From NCBI GenBank assembly GCA_028278645.1, contig JANQDZ010000041.1:1-64000 (forward strand): a stretch of 64,000 nt of DNA, written 5' to 3'. The notes below the pieces were generated by a model. The model searched no databases. It was not told the origin of the DNA and saw only the letters and a program-made list of their open reading frames with translations. The translations under genes were made by a program, and so were the position numbers. Below, in pieces: positions 63,481 through 64,000 of the stretch (positions are counted from its first letter, which is position 1; the number at the start of each line of letters is the position of its first letter). The DNA comes from Longimicrobiales bacterium (lineage in GTDB: Bacteria; Gemmatimonadota; Gemmatimonadetes; Longimicrobiales; Gaopeijiaceae).

Positions 63481-64000
63481 CGGCTTCGCACACCTCCTAT
63501 CGCTCCCTGGATCAATCGGTAGGCCGCGTTAACGGAGGATTCGCCGGAGCCGTTCGGGAGTCCTGCGATCCCGATAGCTGAGGTTTTCGGGAACGTGAAG
63601 GCTATCTCCAGGGCCGCGGCCAACGCTTCGCTGGTGAGCCCCTCGTAGGCCGACGGTGGAAGCCCGGGCATCTCGGCCCGGTCCAGGATACTGACGTCCA
63701 CATGGACATAGATCACGTCCGTGAGCCGGCTGAGTCGCTCCATCTGGGCTCTCAAAGCACCCGATGGGGTCCTTAGTTCCTGGACCGACACTCGTTCGAT
63801 GAAGGAGTTGTCGATCGCCAGCTCTTCATAAGGGTTGGTGTCCTGGACCCCGGCCAGGACGATGTGTTTGGTGGAGATCGCCGGATCGAGACCTGCTTGT
63901 TGGCGAAGCATGGTGTTCGAAAGGCCGGCGGCCACCGCCACATTCATCCCGCCCATGTCACCCTGCATGGAGGTGTTGGGTGTGTTGAAGTCGGCCCGCT
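63477..64000 (-). CDS. Second arginase-family paralogue, cut by window edge
   Basis: At least 174 residues of the C-terminal half are seen. The frame continues past the window with RADFNTPNTSMQGDMGGMNV, matching the DAHADVNTPET region of the first copy. VHVDVSILDRAEMPG is the second metal block (HVDVS, changed relative to HIDMD: the second Asp is Ser). The stop overlaps the ATG of the first copy, so this gene comes first in the operon. The N-terminus lies outside. Confidence 0.7.
   Translation of the reverse strand, partial: RADFNTPNTSMQGDMGGMNVAVAAGLSNTMLRQQAGLDPAISTKHIVLAGVQDTNPYEELAIDNSFIERVSVQELRTPSGALRAQMERLSRLTDVIYVHVDVSILDRAEMPGLPPSAYEGLTSEALAAALEIAFTFPKTSAIGIAGLPNGSGESSVNAAYRLIQGAIGGVRSR

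Noticed and set aside
1-64000. tRNA, rRNA, CRISPR, prophage, insertion sequence or known defence system
   Set aside because: No signature of any was found on reading both strands; absence cannot be proved without a profile search.

Overview
The window is about 60% GC, gene-dense, and reads like chromosome of an environmental Gemmatimonadota or close relative. That placement is inferred from gene content: many secreted amidohydrolases and peptidases (S9, M14, M19, M20, M24), a large Asp-box (VPS10/sortilin-like) protein, DUF5916 outer-membrane-type proteins, long FtsX/MacB-type permeases with no ATPase beside them, a PadR regulator directly before one of them, and many ATGA stop/start overlaps. 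No rRNA, tRNA, CRISPR array, insertion sequence or prophage was seen.

Layout. 1-4.7 kb: edge of a minus-strand gene, a decayed gene remnant, then minus-strand DUF4438, amidohydrolase, a CotH-kinase-like protein and a small membrane protein. 5-9.5 kb: membrane protein, gamma-glutamyltransferase, proline-racemase-family enzyme, lysozyme-inhibitor-like protein. 9.6-12.7 kb: PAS-repeat protein, lipoprotein, membrane protein, remnant of exbD. 12.8-20.1 kb (minus): peptidase T; a four-gene unit (small membrane protein, YdjM-like protein, GMC oxidoreductase, Gfo/Idh/MocA oxidoreductase); uppS translationally coupled to a DUF4173-like membrane protein. 20.1-22.7 kb: winged-helix regulator with membrane partner behind a leaderless-looking promoter and palindrome, YdcZ-like exporter, membrane protein. 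22.9-30.4 kb: class C serine hydrolase, DUF5916 remnant, RidA-metallo-beta-lactamase fusion, S9 peptidase, PepSY and DUF4920 proteins, M19 dipeptidase. 30.4-35.1 kb (minus): overlapping Asp-box protein, M24 peptidase and thioredoxin-like lipoprotein. 35.5-48.2 kb: two FtsX-type permeases (one with PadR and a near-perfect inverted repeat upstream), ECF sigma factor, TonB with a TPR protein, M14 carboxypeptidase. 48.3-55.3 kb: GTP-type PEP carboxykinase, orphan solute-binding lipoprotein, thyA-folA, TPR protein. 55.3-64 kb: three overlapping amidohydrolase paralogues, a complete DUF5916 gene whose 5' leader holds an intrinsic terminator, and two overlapping secreted arginase-like paralogues, the second cut by the window edge.

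Together the genes suggest a heterotroph living on peptides and amino-acid derivatives: most enzymes carry signal peptides or lipoboxes and act on peptides, gamma-glutamyl compounds, hydroxyproline or guanidino/amide-type substrates, and PEP carboxykinase supplies gluconeogenesis from such carbon. I found no canonical defence island or biosynthetic cluster. The strongest candidates for something undescribed are the attenuator-like leader at 59.74-59.86 kb, the RidA-MBL fusion, the amidohydrolase trio in which two members have lost the HxH metal motif, and the secreted arginase-like pair.
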